Of a DNA stretch of 5,902 nucleotides, positions 1-5,543 are shown piece by piece; position 1 is the stretch's first letter; each line of letters starts with the position of its first letter. The notes below the pieces were generated by a model. That model had not been told where the DNA came from. It saw nothing but the letters and a program-made list of their open reading frames with translations, and made no database searches. The translations under genes were made by a program, and so were the position numbers. The stretch covers positions 1 through 5,902 of the forward strand of contig CARBWQ010000063.1 of NCBI GenBank assembly GCA_948949055.1, given 5' to 3'. The DNA comes from an uncultured Eubacteriales bacterium (GTDB lineage: Bacteria; Bacillota; Clostridia; Christensenellales; UBA1242).

Positions 1-26
1 AGAACAGGCTATGCAAGTTTAGCAAT

Positions 27-50
27 ATAGGGTTAAATCCCTATTTTTTT
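27..50 (+). terminator. Rho-independent terminator of an upstream gene
   Basis: ATAGGG (27-32) pairs perfectly with CCCTAT (39-44) around a 6-base loop, and the last T of the stem runs into a T tract ending at 50. This is the classic intrinsic terminator layout. It should end a transcript entering from the left. The first ~25 bases have open frames ending at TAG 20-22 or 28-30, so they may be the last codons of that upstream gene, but too few remain to name it. Confidence 0.8.
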
Positions 51-97
51 ATATCATAAAACTGAAAGAGTATGAGCTAGTTTGTCTTTAAAAAGAT

Positions 98-126
98 TTG
101 ACAATTATAGCTGTATTTGATAAAAT
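98..126 (+). promoter_or_regulatory. Strong sigma-A type promoter of the ASCH-deformylase operon
   Basis: A perfect -35 TTGACA (98-103) is followed by a 17-base spacer and the -10 TAAAAT (121-126). A TG at 118-119 makes it an extended -10. Transcription should start near 132-134, only about 8-10 bases before the ATG at 142. That excludes the TTG at 127 as the start codon and puts the Shine-Dalgarno AGGAG (132-136) almost at the 5' end of the mRNA. Confidence 0.85.
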
Positions 127-141
127 TTGCTAGGAGCAATT

Positions 142-483
142 ATGATACATAATATACATTTAATGCCAAAATACTATGACCTCATTTTAAAGGGCGACAA
201 GATACTTGAAGGTAGAGTTAATGATGAGAAAAGAAAAAGTTTCCAAGTTGGCGATTTAATAAAAATAATTAGTAACGATGATGAAAGTCAAAATTTTCTT
301 GTAGAAATTGAAGACATTTATCATTTTGCTGACTTTGAAGATATGCTTAATAGTGTTGATAAAGAGGCCCTTGGTTTTAAAGATAAAACAAAAGAGGAAC
401 TGTTAGATATATATAATGGCATTTATGATCACAAAGAAGTTATAACTAATGGTGTTGTGGTCTTTAAAATTAAAGTAATATAA
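142..483 (+). CDS. ASCH-domain protein, small stand-alone
   Basis: A 113-residue protein that is essentially one ASCH domain, a PUA-like fold linked to RNA binding and, in some members, to nucleoside-derivative hydrolysis. Residues 18-25 give the family signature GxKxxExR (G18, K20, E23, R25). It is followed by NDEKR (27-31) and a GD turn (G37-D38), then an acidic helical middle and a C-terminal strand GVVVFKI. In E. coli YqfB, an ASCH N4-acetylcytidine amidohydrolase, I recall the motif GRKTIT with catalytic Lys and Thr. Here the Lys is kept, but Glu appears to sit where the Thr would be, so that activity should not be assumed. The ATG at 142 is chosen over TTG 127 because AGGAG (132-136) fits it and the promoter -10 lies just upstream. 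It is co-transcribed with the deformylase-like gene 11 bases downstream. The substrate or RNA target is unknown. Confidence 0.85.
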   Translation: MIHNIHLMPKYYDLILKGDKILEGRVNDEKRKSFQVGDLIKIISNDDESQNFLVEIEDIYHFADFEDMLNSVDKEALGFKDKTKEELLDIYNGIYDHKEVITNGVVVFKIKVI

Positions 484-494
484 AGGAGATTATT

Positions 495-1067
495 ATGTTG
501 GAAGTAGTAACTATTATGAATGGTGGGGAAGAATACCTTAGACAAGTTTCAAGTGAAGTTGATATTGAAAATGAGGATTTGAGTAACCAAGTTAAACTTA
601 TGAAAGAATGGTGTGATGTTAATCCTTGCTTTGCGATGGCATCAGTTCAGTTTGGAATCCCTAAGAGGATAATATTTCTTAAACATTCTTCGCAAAATGT
701 CACCGATTCAAGCCAAAATGAAAATAGAGTTTTAATAAATCCCAAAATACTTGACATGCAAGGTGAAACTAAATATTGGGAAAAGTGTGTGTCATGTGAC
801 CAAATGGGGTTGGTACATAGACCATATAAAATTAAAATGGAATATTATGATATGGATAAAAATAGACATGAAGAGGAATTTGAGGGCTTTATTGCAACAA
901 TACTTTGTCATGAGTACGATCATTTAAATGGAGTTCTTCATATTGATAGAGCTGAAAAGTTAATTGGAGATATGCCTCTTGAAAAGAGAATTGAGTTTAG
1001 AAATAAACCTGAGAATGGCTATATAGTTTTATCAAAAGAGGGGCAATTCAAATATGATGAAAAATAA
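495..1067 (+). CDS. def: Peptide deformylase, divergent
   Basis: A 190-residue peptide deformylase-family protein. These cytosolic metalloenzymes remove the formyl group from the N-terminal Met of new proteins. Motif III is intact as HEYDH (139-143): H139 and H143 bind metal and E140 is catalytic. Motif II, usually EGCLS, is EKCVS (96-100), keeping the metal-ligand C98. Motif I, usually GxGLAAxQ, is CFAMASVQ (45-52): Q52 is kept, but both glycines are replaced by Cys and Ala. All catalytic and metal residues are therefore present while the substrate-pocket loop is altered. There is also a Ser/Asn-rich insert at about 64-77 and an extra C-terminal tail after the HEYDH helix. The strong SD AAAGGAG (482-488) overlaps the stop codon of the ASCH gene, suggesting coupled translation. 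It could be a secondary deformylase or an enzyme with another substrate. Family assignment is secure; activity is inferred. Confidence 0.9.
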   Translation: MLEVVTIMNGGEEYLRQVSSEVDIENEDLSNQVKLMKEWCDVNPCFAMASVQFGIPKRIIFLKHSSQNVTDSSQNENRVLINPKILDMQGETKYWEKCVSCDQMGLVHRPYKIKMEYYDMDKNRHEEEFEGFIATILCHEYDHLNGVLHIDRAEKLIGDMPLEKRIEFRNKPENGYIVLSKEGQFKYDEK

Positions 1068-1094
1068 GTTTCTGTTTTGGAAGCTTATTTTTTT
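1061..1094 (+). terminator. Intrinsic terminator after the deformylase gene
   Basis: The stem AAAATAAGTTTC (1061-1072) pairs with GAAGCTTATTTT (1080-1091), with one G-U wobble and a 7-base loop. The T run continues to 1094. The stem begins inside the last codons and stop of the deformylase gene, so the terminator is embedded in the end of the coding region. It closes the first operon before the next promoter at 1121. Confidence 0.8.
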
Positions 1095-1120
1095 AAAGAA
1101 AGAATTTGTTCTATATTGAT

Positions 1121-1149
1121 TTGATTTATTTTGTAATATTTGTTATACT
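1121..1149 (+). promoter_or_regulatory. Promoter of the SDR-EFR1-Nudix operon
   Basis: A -35 TTGATT (1121-1126), 17-base spacer and -10 TATACT (1144-1149), with a TG at 1141-1142 forming an extended -10. The expected start near 1156 leaves a leader of about 32 bases to the ATG at 1188. It lies directly after the previous terminator. Because it covers the in-frame codons upstream of 1188, those codons cannot be translated from this transcript. Confidence 0.8.
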
Positions 1150-1187
1150 TAATCATATTTAAAATATTTATACAATGGAGGCTATTT

Positions 1188-2729
1188 ATGATTATTGCTC
1201 TTACAGGTGCTACTGGGAACATGGGACAAGCTACGCTTGAAAAAGTTTTAGAAATCAGCGAAGTAGATAAAATTAAGCTCTTGGTTTTGCCTAAGGATAA
1301 AAGAATTAAAAAGATTTTAAAAAGACATAAAGCTGATAAGAAAAGATTGGAAGTTGTTTATGGCAATATCGCAGACAAAAATGTTTGTGAAAAACTAGTA
1401 GAAGGTGTAAATTATGTTGTCAATCTTGCAGCAGTTATACCACCTCACTCTGATCAGTATCTAGAGAAAGCAGTTGAGTGCAATCAGATTGGCGTAGATA
1501 ATTTAGTATCAGTTATTGAAAGTGTGACTGAAAATCAACCAAAGCTTATTCATACCTCTACGGTGGCACTTTATGGAAACCGAAACTCCTTACATTTGTG
1601 GGCGCAAGTGGGAGATCCACTGCTTGTCAGTCCTTTTGATATCTATTCAGCGACGAAACTTAGAGGCGAGTTTAGAGTCCTTGAAAGTCAAATTAAAAAC
1701 TGGGTGGTAATTAGGCAGTCGGCAATGCTTCATAAAAATATGCTTAATGATAATATGAGTGATGGTCTTATGTTCCACACCTGTTTTAATGCTCCTCTCG
1801 AATGGGTGACAGCCGAAGACTCAGGTTTACTCATAGCAAATATTTTAAGAGAAGATATTAAAGAAGATTTAAGCAAGGTATTCTGGAAAAGATGTTTTAA
1901 TCTTGGTAGTGGTATTGAAAATTGCCTTACTGGTTATGATACTCTTAATGATGGCTTTAAAATTATTGGGGGAAGTGCGAAGGATTTCTTTGAACCTAAT
2001 TTTAATGCAACTCGAAACTTCCACGGTGTATGGTTCTATGATGGTGAAAAACTTGACAATCTCTTTCATTATCAAACTCAAACAGCGAAAGATTTTTGGG
2101 CTAACTTTGCAAAAGAGCATGGATATTTCAAAATGGGCAGGATAGTTCCTAAATCACTTATTAAGAAGTTTGCCATAAAGAGATTGTTTAAAAGCCCAAA
2201 TGCAGCAAGATATTGGGTTAAGCATAATGATGAACCTAAAATTTTCGCCTATTTTGGTGGCAAAGACAAATATGATGCCATTGCTAAAAAGTGGAATGAC
2301 TTTGGACTTTTAATTGAAAACAAAGATGAATGGAACAATCAAGTTGATTATGAGCAGTTAAAGTCAAAACAAAATGCAAAGATTATTGATTATGGTTATG
2401 ACATTAACAGTGAGGAAATTACATTAAAAGATCTTAAAAATGTTGCCCAGATGCATGGAGGCAAACTGCTTTCAAAGAGCTTTAAAGATATGTATGAAAA
2501 ACTGGATTGGGAAAATAGCGATGGTGAGCAGTTTAGTGCAAATGCCTATACAATTTTGAAGGCAGGACACTGGATTAATAGAACATATACTGAAAATGTT
2601 TGGGATTTCGATAGATTATCGAAAACAGATAAAATTTATGCTCAGCTATGGTATGACAGCCATGATAAAGATGAAGATAAGCTATATTATCTTGATGAAA
2701 ACTATAACTCAAGGATGAAAAATTTATGA
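1188..2729 (+). CDS. Extended SDR (NAD-dependent epimerase/dehydratase-like) with extra C-terminal domain
   Basis: A 513-residue cytosolic protein. Residues 1 to ~310 form an extended short-chain dehydrogenase/reductase. The nucleotide-binding loop is GATGNMG (7-13, G7-G10-G13), NLAAVIPP is at 79-86, a Ser/Thr strand TSTVALYG is at 123-130, and the catalytic YSATK is at 153-157. It should therefore bind NAD(P)(H) and act on a hydroxyl/keto or sugar-type substrate, which cannot be named. Residues ~315-513 are not part of the usual SDR fold and make the protein about 200 residues longer than typical family members. Within them, 439-466 (WENSDGEQF then GHWINRT) resembles a small treble-clef/zinc-ribbon layout of the WxCxxGHxF...GHWCPxC kind, but every cysteine is missing. 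Start 1188 is set by GGAGG (1177-1181) and the upstream promoter. The gene overlaps the next by ATGA, so the two products are probably made together. Confidence 0.85.
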   Translation: MIIALTGATGNMGQATLEKVLEISEVDKIKLLVLPKDKRIKKILKRHKADKKRLEVVYGNIADKNVCEKLVEGVNYVVNLAAVIPPHSDQYLEKAVECNQIGVDNLVSVIESVTENQPKLIHTSTVALYGNRNSLHLWAQVGDPLLVSPFDIYSATKLRGEFRVLESQIKNWVVIRQSAMLHKNMLNDNMSDGLMFHTCFNAPLEWVTAEDSGLLIANILREDIKEDLSKVFWKRCFNLGSGIENCLTGYDTLNDGFKIIGGSAKDFFEPNFNATRNFHGVWFYDGEKLDNLFHYQTQTAKDFWANFAKEHGYFKMGRIVPKSLIKKFAIKRLFKSPNAARYWVKHNDEPKIFAYFGGKDKYDAIAKKWNDFGLLIENKDEWNNQVDYEQLKSKQNAKIIDYGYDINSEEITLKDLKNVAQMHGGKLLSKSFKDMYEKLDWENSDGEQFSANAYTILKAGHWINRTYTENVWDFDRLSKTDKIYAQLWYDSHDKDEDKLYYLDENYNSRMKNL

Positions 2730-3625
2730 AAAAGATTTTAATTTGTTACTTTTCAGGCACTGGCAATACTAAAAAGGTTGTGTTGAGCGCAAGCGAAAGC
2801 CTACAAAATTTAGGTGGAGAAGTTACATTATTCAATGTTGATGAAGGTAAATTTGATGGCGATCTTAATGAATTTGATATGCTTGGAATTGCTTATCCGA
2901 TTCACGCCTTTAACGCACCTTCCAATATGATAAAATTCGTAAAGAGCCTAAAAAAGCTTAAAAAAGATAAAAAAATGGCAAAAAAACCACTTTTTATTAT
3001 AAAAACTTCGGGAGAACCTCTTGCTCTTAATAATATTTCTTCTTTAAAGATTAGGTCGATTTTAAAGAAAAAAGGTTTCACTCTTACCAATGAATATCAC
3101 TATTGCATGCCATACAATATTATATTTAGGCATACTGACAATATGGCTTACAAGATGTGGAACACTGCACAAAGGGTCATTCCAATAGATTGCAAGGAAA
3201 TCATGGAGGGGAAAAAGGTGAAATTAAAATATGTACCTTTTGGACGATTCCTTGCTTGGATTTTTAGAATTGAACATTGGGGTGGAAGGTTTAATGGAAA
3301 GAGATATAAAGTAAACGATAAATGTATTCAATGTCAACTTTGCGTTAAGCGATGTCCGACTAACAATATAACTATTGAAAATGGTGAGTTTAAATTTGGA
3401 AAAAATTGTTTGATGTGTATGAGATGTTCCTTCCACTGTCCTAAAAATGCTATTAAAATTGGATATTTTGAGAAGTGGAAAGTCAACGGTGCTTACAATT
3501 TTAATAATCCAAATGAAAATGAAGTTGAAAAACATAAACGATATTGTAAAAAGGCTTACAAAAAATACTTTAATAAGAATGAAAGAAAAATTTCTGACTT
3601 TGAAAATATCAGTAAGAATGATTAA
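2726..3625 (+). CDS. EFR1-type flavodoxin / 2[4Fe-4S] ferredoxin fusion protein
   Basis: A 299-residue electron-transfer protein of the type annotated as EFR1 family ferredoxin. The N-terminal half is flavodoxin-like: strand KILICYFS, then the FMN phosphate loop SGTGNT (10-15), then AYPIHAFNAP (56-65), a second flavin-contact loop. The C-terminal half carries two complete CxxCxxCxxxCP clusters, C200/C203/C206/C210 and C228/C231/C234/C238, each able to hold a [4Fe-4S] centre. A basic tail follows. It has no signal peptide or membrane segment, so it is probably cytosolic. It likely passes electrons between ferredoxin-type donors and a partner enzyme. The ATGA overlap with the SDR gene makes the SDR the obvious partner candidate, but that is inference. 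AAGGA at 2711-2715 lies a rather long 10 bases from the ATG, consistent with translational coupling. It uses CGA arginine codons at residues 174, 209 and 272. Confidence 0.92.
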   Translation: MKKILICYFSGTGNTKKVVLSASESLQNLGGEVTLFNVDEGKFDGDLNEFDMLGIAYPIHAFNAPSNMIKFVKSLKKLKKDKKMAKKPLFIIKTSGEPLALNNISSLKIRSILKKKGFTLTNEYHYCMPYNIIFRHTDNMAYKMWNTAQRVIPIDCKEIMEGKKVKLKYVPFGRFLAWIFRIEHWGGRFNGKRYKVNDKCIQCQLCVKRCPTNNITIENGEFKFGKNCLMCMRCSFHCPKNAIKIGYFEKWKVNGAYNFNNPNENEVEKHKRYCKKAYKKYFNKNERKISDFENISKND

Positions 3626-3652
3626 TTTAAAATTGATTTAAAAGAGGTTGAA

Positions 3653-4165
3653 ATGGAGTTTTTAGATTTAATCGATGAAGCCGGCACTATTACTGGTCAA
3701 AAGGAAGAAAGAAAGCTTGTCCACCAAAAAGGTCTTTTGCATCATGCATCAGGCTTGATAATTGTCGGGGGGGGGAAGATCTTAATTCAACAACGTTCTA
3801 AAAAGAAGGAGAAAAACGCTGGTCTTTGGGATATGACGGCAAGTGGCCATGTAAATGCAGGCGAAAGTCCTATTGGGTCACTTTTAAGAGAGGTAAAAGA
3901 AGAGGTTGGACTTGATATAAGTGAGGAAGAACTTAAACTTCTAGGCAAATATTGGCGTCATGAAGTACATCGTGATGATTTTATTGAGAACGAACTTGAC
4001 TACATCTATATCTTAGACAGAATTGTTCCAATTGAAGACATTAAATTGCAAGAGGAAGAAGTAGAGGATATAAGATGGGTTAGTAAAAACCAATTTGAAA
4101 CCATGCTTGAAAATGGCGAAATTGTCAGACGTGAAGTTTGGAAAGATTTGTTAAAAATACTATAA
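3653..4165 (+). CDS. Nudix hydrolase, IPP-isomerase-like (YfcD-type)
   Basis: A 170-residue Nudix protein with a complete Nudix box, GX5EX7REVKEEVGL, at 65-87: G65, E71, R79, E80, E83, E84, G86. E80, E83 and E84 should bind the catalytic divalent metal. The N-terminus (LDLIDEAGTITG) and the stretch GLWDMTASGH (57-66) place it with proteins often annotated as isopentenyl-diphosphate isomerase-like. True type I IPP isomerases carry a catalytic Cys just before the GH (VCGHP in E. coli Idi). Here that position is S64, so isomerase activity is unlikely and hydrolysis of a nucleotide-type diphosphate is the better guess. AGAGG (3643-3647) sits 5 bases before the ATG. It is third in the operon, 27 bases after the EFR1 gene. 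Codons 39-41 are GGG GGG GGG inside a run of nine G, a likely slippage site. Confidence 0.9.
   Translation: MEFLDLIDEAGTITGQKEERKLVHQKGLLHHASGLIIVGGGKILIQQRSKKKEKNAGLWDMTASGHVNAGESPIGSLLREVKEEVGLDISEEELKLLGKYWRHEVHRDDFIENELDYIYILDRIVPIEDIKLQEEEVEDIRWVSKNQFETMLENGEIVRREVWKDLLKIL
3767..3775 (+). repeat. G9 homopolymer inside the Nudix gene
   Basis: Nine consecutive G encode the end of V38 and G39-G41 of the Nudix protein. In DNA this AT-rich such a run is conspicuous. A gain or loss of one base would shift the frame before the Nudix box and abolish the enzyme. It may be a true contingency (phase-variable) tract or a chance run that is hard to sequence. As read here the gene is in frame. Confidence 0.85.
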
Positions 4166-4166
4166 C

Positions 4167-4198
4167 AATAGAAAAAATATAAAAATTTTGCTATTTTT
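4167..4198 (+). terminator. Weak candidate terminator after the Nudix gene
   Basis: AATAG (4167-4171) pairs with CTATT (4191-4195). The stem is extended by AAAA/TTTT across a bulged G at 4190, and Ts run to 4198. The stem is AT-rich with a 10-base loop, so termination may be partial. It lies immediately after the Nudix stop codon and before a fresh promoter, which is what one expects for the operon end. Confidence 0.45.
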
Positions 4199-4230
4199 AA
4201 TGAAAATTAATGATATTTTGTTTAATTTAT

Positions 4231-4259
4231 TCTTTAATTTGAATTATTTATGATATACT
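4231..4259 (+). promoter_or_regulatory. Extended -10 promoter of the Sel1-like gene
   Basis: The -10 TATACT (4254-4259) is preceded by TG at 4251-4252, giving TGATATACT, very like the element before the SDR operon. The hexamer 17 bases upstream (TCTTTA, 4231-4236) is a poor -35, so the promoter would depend on the extended -10. The expected start near 4266 leaves about 24 bases of leader. Confidence 0.6.
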
Positions 4260-4289
4260 ATTTAAAAGATAAGTTTATTGGAGGAATTT

Positions 4290-4847
4290 ATGCAGAGAAT
4301 TAGAAGACGCCCTTTTGTGCCTTATCATGAAGCCCTTGAAGGTTTCACTCAGGCTCGTAAAGAATTAAATGATTCTAGGAACGATAGTGAAAAATTCCTT
4401 GAAAAGTTTGAAGAATACAAAGAAAGAGCAAAGTATGAAGATGCTATTGCAATGGATGTTCTTGCCTATTATTACAAGTCGGGCGTGGCAGGTGTTTTGC
4501 CTGAAAACTATATGAGATATATTACTTGGGAATTAGTTGCCGGAGCGAGGGGAAATGAACTTGCAATTGAAAAGCTTCAATTTTTAATAGGCTTTGCTTG
4601 TGACATTGTCATTGAATGTGAAGATTATGAGGATATTAAATATAAAAATGACATAGATGATCGTAATGCTCTCTATGTCGTTGGCAAAAATATTTGCAAG
4701 ATTATGGTTAGGGATTTCTTAAAAGCTTTTCCTGTCGATCTTGTTTTATTAGAAGATGACCATGCACCATTTGAACAAAAATATTTCGTTACTTTAAGGC
4801 GATATCTTGAAGAAGCTACACCAAAAGTTATTGAATTTATGAAGTAA
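4290..4847 (+). CDS. Sel1/TPR-like repeat protein, function unknown
   Basis: A 185-residue soluble protein with no signal peptide or transmembrane segment. The N-terminus is basic (MQRIRRRPFVPYHEAL). A helical, charged region at about 18-50 leads into a helix pair at about 50-100. The spacing there (AMDVLAYYYKSGV, then WELVAGARGNELAIEKL) matches a Sel1-like/TPR repeat: small residues at the helix contacts and a Gly in each turn. The second half is acidic and helical, without motifs I recognise. Such repeats usually mediate protein-protein contacts, and no catalytic residues are evident. The ATG at 4290 is chosen because GGAGG (4280-4284) lies 5 bases before it; the in-frame TTG at 4278 overlaps that site. 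The gene seems to be transcribed alone and ends 3 bases from a convergent gene. Confidence 0.8.
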   Translation: MQRIRRRPFVPYHEALEGFTQARKELNDSRNDSEKFLEKFEEYKERAKYEDAIAMDVLAYYYKSGVAGVLPENYMRYITWELVAGARGNELAIEKLQFLIGFACDIVIECEDYEDIKYKNDIDDRNALYVVGKNICKIMVRDFLKAFPVDLVLLEDDHAPFEQKYFVTLRRYLEEATPKVIEFMK

Positions 4848-4850
4848 AAT

Positions 4851-5297
4851 CTAAACTTGTAAAATTTCACTTAAAAGGTTAAGTCGTGATCTTATGATGT
4901 CTTTTATTTGATTTTCAAAATTTGTTTTGTCAGCAAGCTCAATTAAATTTTTTATGAGCGAGCATTCAGTTGAAAGAAAAGATAAAAGACATTTTGTTTT
5001 GTCACGAGGTGTTTTGAAAGGAACTGGTTTTTCTTCAAAGTCAAACATAAGTGCCAGTTTTTTAATTTGACGTTCATTGAGTGAATAAAATTTGCTGGTG
5101 TTCAAAAACCCTCCAAGCGTGAAGAGAAGAGATCTAATATTATAAAGCTGTTCAAATATTTCTCTTAAAAGAGATTTATATTCGTCGTTGTCAATTTGTA
5201 CAATCATAAAGCCTCTACTTTTTAGTGCAGAGGAATAGGCCTTGGCCATTATTTCATAGTCAGAAATATTCAACAATTGTTCATCATTATAATTCAT
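4851..5297 (-). CDS. Hypothetical helical protein, family not recognised
   Basis: A 148-residue protein read on the minus strand. I believe it is real: the complement of CCCTCTT (5303-5309) gives the SD AAGAGGG five bases before the ATG, the frame is open throughout, and the composition is protein-like with amphipathic Leu/Ile-rich helices. It is mostly alpha-helical, with helices at about 12-27, 38-63, 75-86 and 104-147, and a non-helical link around DFEEKPVPFKTPR (86-98). The two Cys (103, 112) do not form a metal motif. It has no signal peptide or membrane span. A helical-bundle fold is plausible but I cannot name a family or role. It converges on the Sel1-like gene with 3 bases between stops and no terminator in the gap, so the two transcripts probably overlap. 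I see no convincing promoter upstream of it. Confidence 0.7.
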   Translation of the reverse strand: MNYNDEQLLNISDYEIMAKAYSSALKSRGFMIVQIDNDEYKSLLREIFEQLYNIRSLLFTLGGFLNTSKFYSLNERQIKKLALMFDFEEKPVPFKTPRDKTKCLLSFLSTECSLIKNLIELADKTNFENQIKDIIRSRLNLLSEILQV

Positions 5298-5450
5298 TTA
5301 AACCCTCTTAGTTTATCTATTCTTCTGATTAAAAAAATGTTACATTTATTTTTTAATAAAGAATAAACGTGAGTTATAAACATCAAAAAAATACCTCGAT
5401 AAAAGTAAATCCAAAACAAATATACCATTGAATATTAAGCCAACCTTTAT

Positions 5451-5476
5451 AACGCAATGGAAAATATGGCGTTTTT
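5451..5476 (+). other. Imperfect hairpin in the 5298-5543 intergenic region
   Basis: AACGC (5451-5455) pairs with GCGTT (5469-5473), with a few further pairs inside after one mismatch, and five T end at 5476. It looks like a short terminator for rightward transcription, but no gene ends here. The rest of the intergenic stretch between the minus-strand gene and the tRNA is AT-rich, and I see no open reading frame with a ribosome binding site in it. Confidence 0.3.
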
Positions 5477-5499
5477 CCCGGAGAAGTTTAGTACTTAAT

Positions 5500-5529
5500 T
5501 TTACACAAAAACATCTTTCAATGTGTAAA
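5500..5529 (+). promoter_or_regulatory. Likely tRNA promoter overlapping an 8-bp inverted repeat
   Basis: TTTACA (5500-5505) is one mismatch from the -35 consensus. It lies 18 bases before TGTAAA (5524-5529), a 4/6 match to the -10. The predicted start near 5536 is about 8 bases before the tRNA, a normal distance. The same bases form a perfect inverted repeat, TTTACACA (5500-5507) and TGTGTAAA (5522-5529), with a 14-base spacer, which could be an operator or coincidence. Confidence 0.45.
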
Positions 5530-5543
5530 TCAAAACAAATTTT

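Noticed and set aside
1..30. Partial upstream coding sequence
   Set aside because: Two frames end plausibly before the terminator (stops at 20-22 and 28-30) and too few codons remain to choose.
127..141. TTG at 127 as the start of the ASCH gene
   Set aside because: It overlaps the AGGAG site and lies at or before the expected transcription start; ATG 142 fits both promoter and SD.
1140..1187. TTG at 1140 as the start of the SDR gene
   Set aside because: These codons contain the promoter -10 and the SD of the ATG at 1188, and the SDR fold begins exactly at MIIALTGATG.
1869..2145. Overlapping open frames on both strands inside the SDR gene
   Set aside because: They lack ribosome binding sites and lie wholly within a clearly supported coding gene.
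2902..3641. Antisense and +frame open stretches within the EFR1 gene
   Set aside because: Their composition is that of shadow frames of AT-rich coding DNA, with no SD. The EFR1 frame has complete flavodoxin and [4Fe-4S] motifs.
4673..4870. Minus-strand open frame opposite the end of the Sel1-like gene
   Set aside because: It has no SD or recognisable motif and is fully antisense to a better supported gene.
5369..5432. Short GTG-started open frame in the intergenic region
   Set aside because: About 20 codons, no SD, low complexity.
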